Below are positions 32,453-32,897 of a DNA stretch of 32,897 bases, piece by piece. A program made the position numbers and the translations under genes. The DNA is from Bacteroidota bacterium (GTDB taxonomy: Bacteria; Bacteroidota; Bacteroidia; Cytophagales; Cyclobacteriaceae): the NCBI GenBank assembly GCA_023412765.1, contig JAEZBX010000053.1:1-32897 (forward strand). The letters run 5' to 3'. Under the pieces are notes generated by a model. It was not told the DNA's origin, did not search any database, and saw only the letters and a program-made list of their open reading frames with translations. The stretch's first letter is position 1. Each line of letters begins with the position of its first letter.

Positions 32453-32897
32453 AAAACTGCCAGGCATCATGCTAAAAATCGATCTTGTTTTGCATAATAC
32501 AAATTCGCATCCGTACACGTACTCTCCATGGAGTTCACCTGGTCGAATAAACGTGTTCGGATGTTAAATCTGAATACCCTGCCCGACCGCCTGTTGCGAT
32601 ATAGGCATGATGACTTATCTAAAAACAATTACTCCTACTTTGTCAAGTTAAGAGCACTGTATGGCTTGAGGAGTAGCACGACCATTCTTCCAGCTTTTGG
32701 ATTGCAACCTAATTTTAGCTTTGGCCTGGTGGGGGATGTGCGGCTAAAATTCAGTTGTAAATCCAAAAGCGCAGCCATGCGGCTGCGGAGCCAAGTCACG
32801 ATCAATTACTGTTGCGCTAGGCGACGAAGTACCAAATTGTGCATCAAAAAGTGAGGAATACTCTCTCAAAGCACTTAATTGGAAGTTGACAAAGTAG
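32453..32897. other. Distal non-coding stretch, one doubtful frame
   Basis: No convincing gene is seen to the window end. A 108-codon frame (32528-32854) is open on the + strand but has no recognised domain and an odd Arg/Ser/Cys-rich C-terminus, so it is left out. A hairpin of CGCAGCC (32770-32776) and GGCTGCG (32781-32787) with a 4-base loop lies inside it; no T tract follows. The stretch may hold another intergenic repeat. Confidence 0.4.

Noticed and set aside
32528..32854. 108-codon frame at the right end
   Set aside because: No recognisable domain, Arg/Ser/Cys-rich composition, a GC hairpin inside, and no matching ribosome site; kept only as a non-coding note.
1..32897. tRNA or rRNA genes, insertion sequences, phage genes
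   Set aside because: No clover-leaf signatures, transposase or integrase motifs were seen by eye; a tRNAscan-type search would be needed to be sure about tRNAs.

Overview
The window looks like chromosome of a free-living Bacteroidota, most like the soil or freshwater Cytophagales/Chitinophagales type. The pointers are a SusC/SusD pair, SPII lipoproteins, LytTR and TPR-type sensor kinases, weak Shine-Dalgarno sequences and promoters of the TAnnTTTG kind. No rRNA, tRNA, transposase, phage gene or CRISPR array was seen. This assignment is inference from gene content.

Layout. (1) 1-8747: a glycan-utilisation block with a 5'-cut SusC-like porin, SusD-like lipoprotein, secreted sialidase-fold (Asp-box) protein and SSS sodium symporter, followed in convergent orientation by a lipoprotein of the YhcH/NanQ (DUF386) family. 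(2) 8843-15948: a divergent metabolic cluster. E2 (lipoyl acyltransferase) and a fused alpha/beta E1 of a 2-oxo-acid dehydrogenase complex run left; dihydroxyacetone kinase subunits DhaK and DhaL and an NHL beta-propeller run right. There is no E3. (3) 15949-16668: about 2.3 copies of a 305-309 bp tandem repeat fill the whole gap between two convergent genes. (4) 16657-20449: a leftward stress-type cluster of an ECF42-type sigma factor with TPR tail, a RibD-C/DHFR-like reductase, a SnoaL-like protein and a YCII/DGPF protein, plus a separate cupin. (5) 20701-29983: a signalling island with a 7TM-DISM/LytS-type kinase and LytTR regulator, an FGE-like (SUMF1) protein, an unknown lipoprotein, two paralogous TPR sensor kinases and one NarL/LuxR-type regulator. 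(6) 29984-32897: a remnant of a second FGE-like gene, a GH16 hydrolase, a MerB-like protein and a DUF1801 protein.

The most interesting signal is regulatory. Four places (23642, 24791, 27228, 30128) carry the same 18-bp interrupted palindrome, ATCACC-N6-[TG]GTGAT, each followed after exactly 22 bases by a TAGnTTT promoter element. Two lie in front of intact genes (FGE-like protein, lipoprotein), one lies in the long leader before the second TPR kinase, and one lies before a 36-codon remnant that matches the C-terminus of the FGE-like protein. This looks like a small, apparently undescribed regulon tied to the signalling island.

A second layer is a set of intergenic repeats: heptamer-period mini-repeats at five or more places, a 71-bp direct repeat with internal hairpins, and the 305-309 bp array. 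They look like a genome-specific intergenic repeat complement and no transposase accompanies them here.
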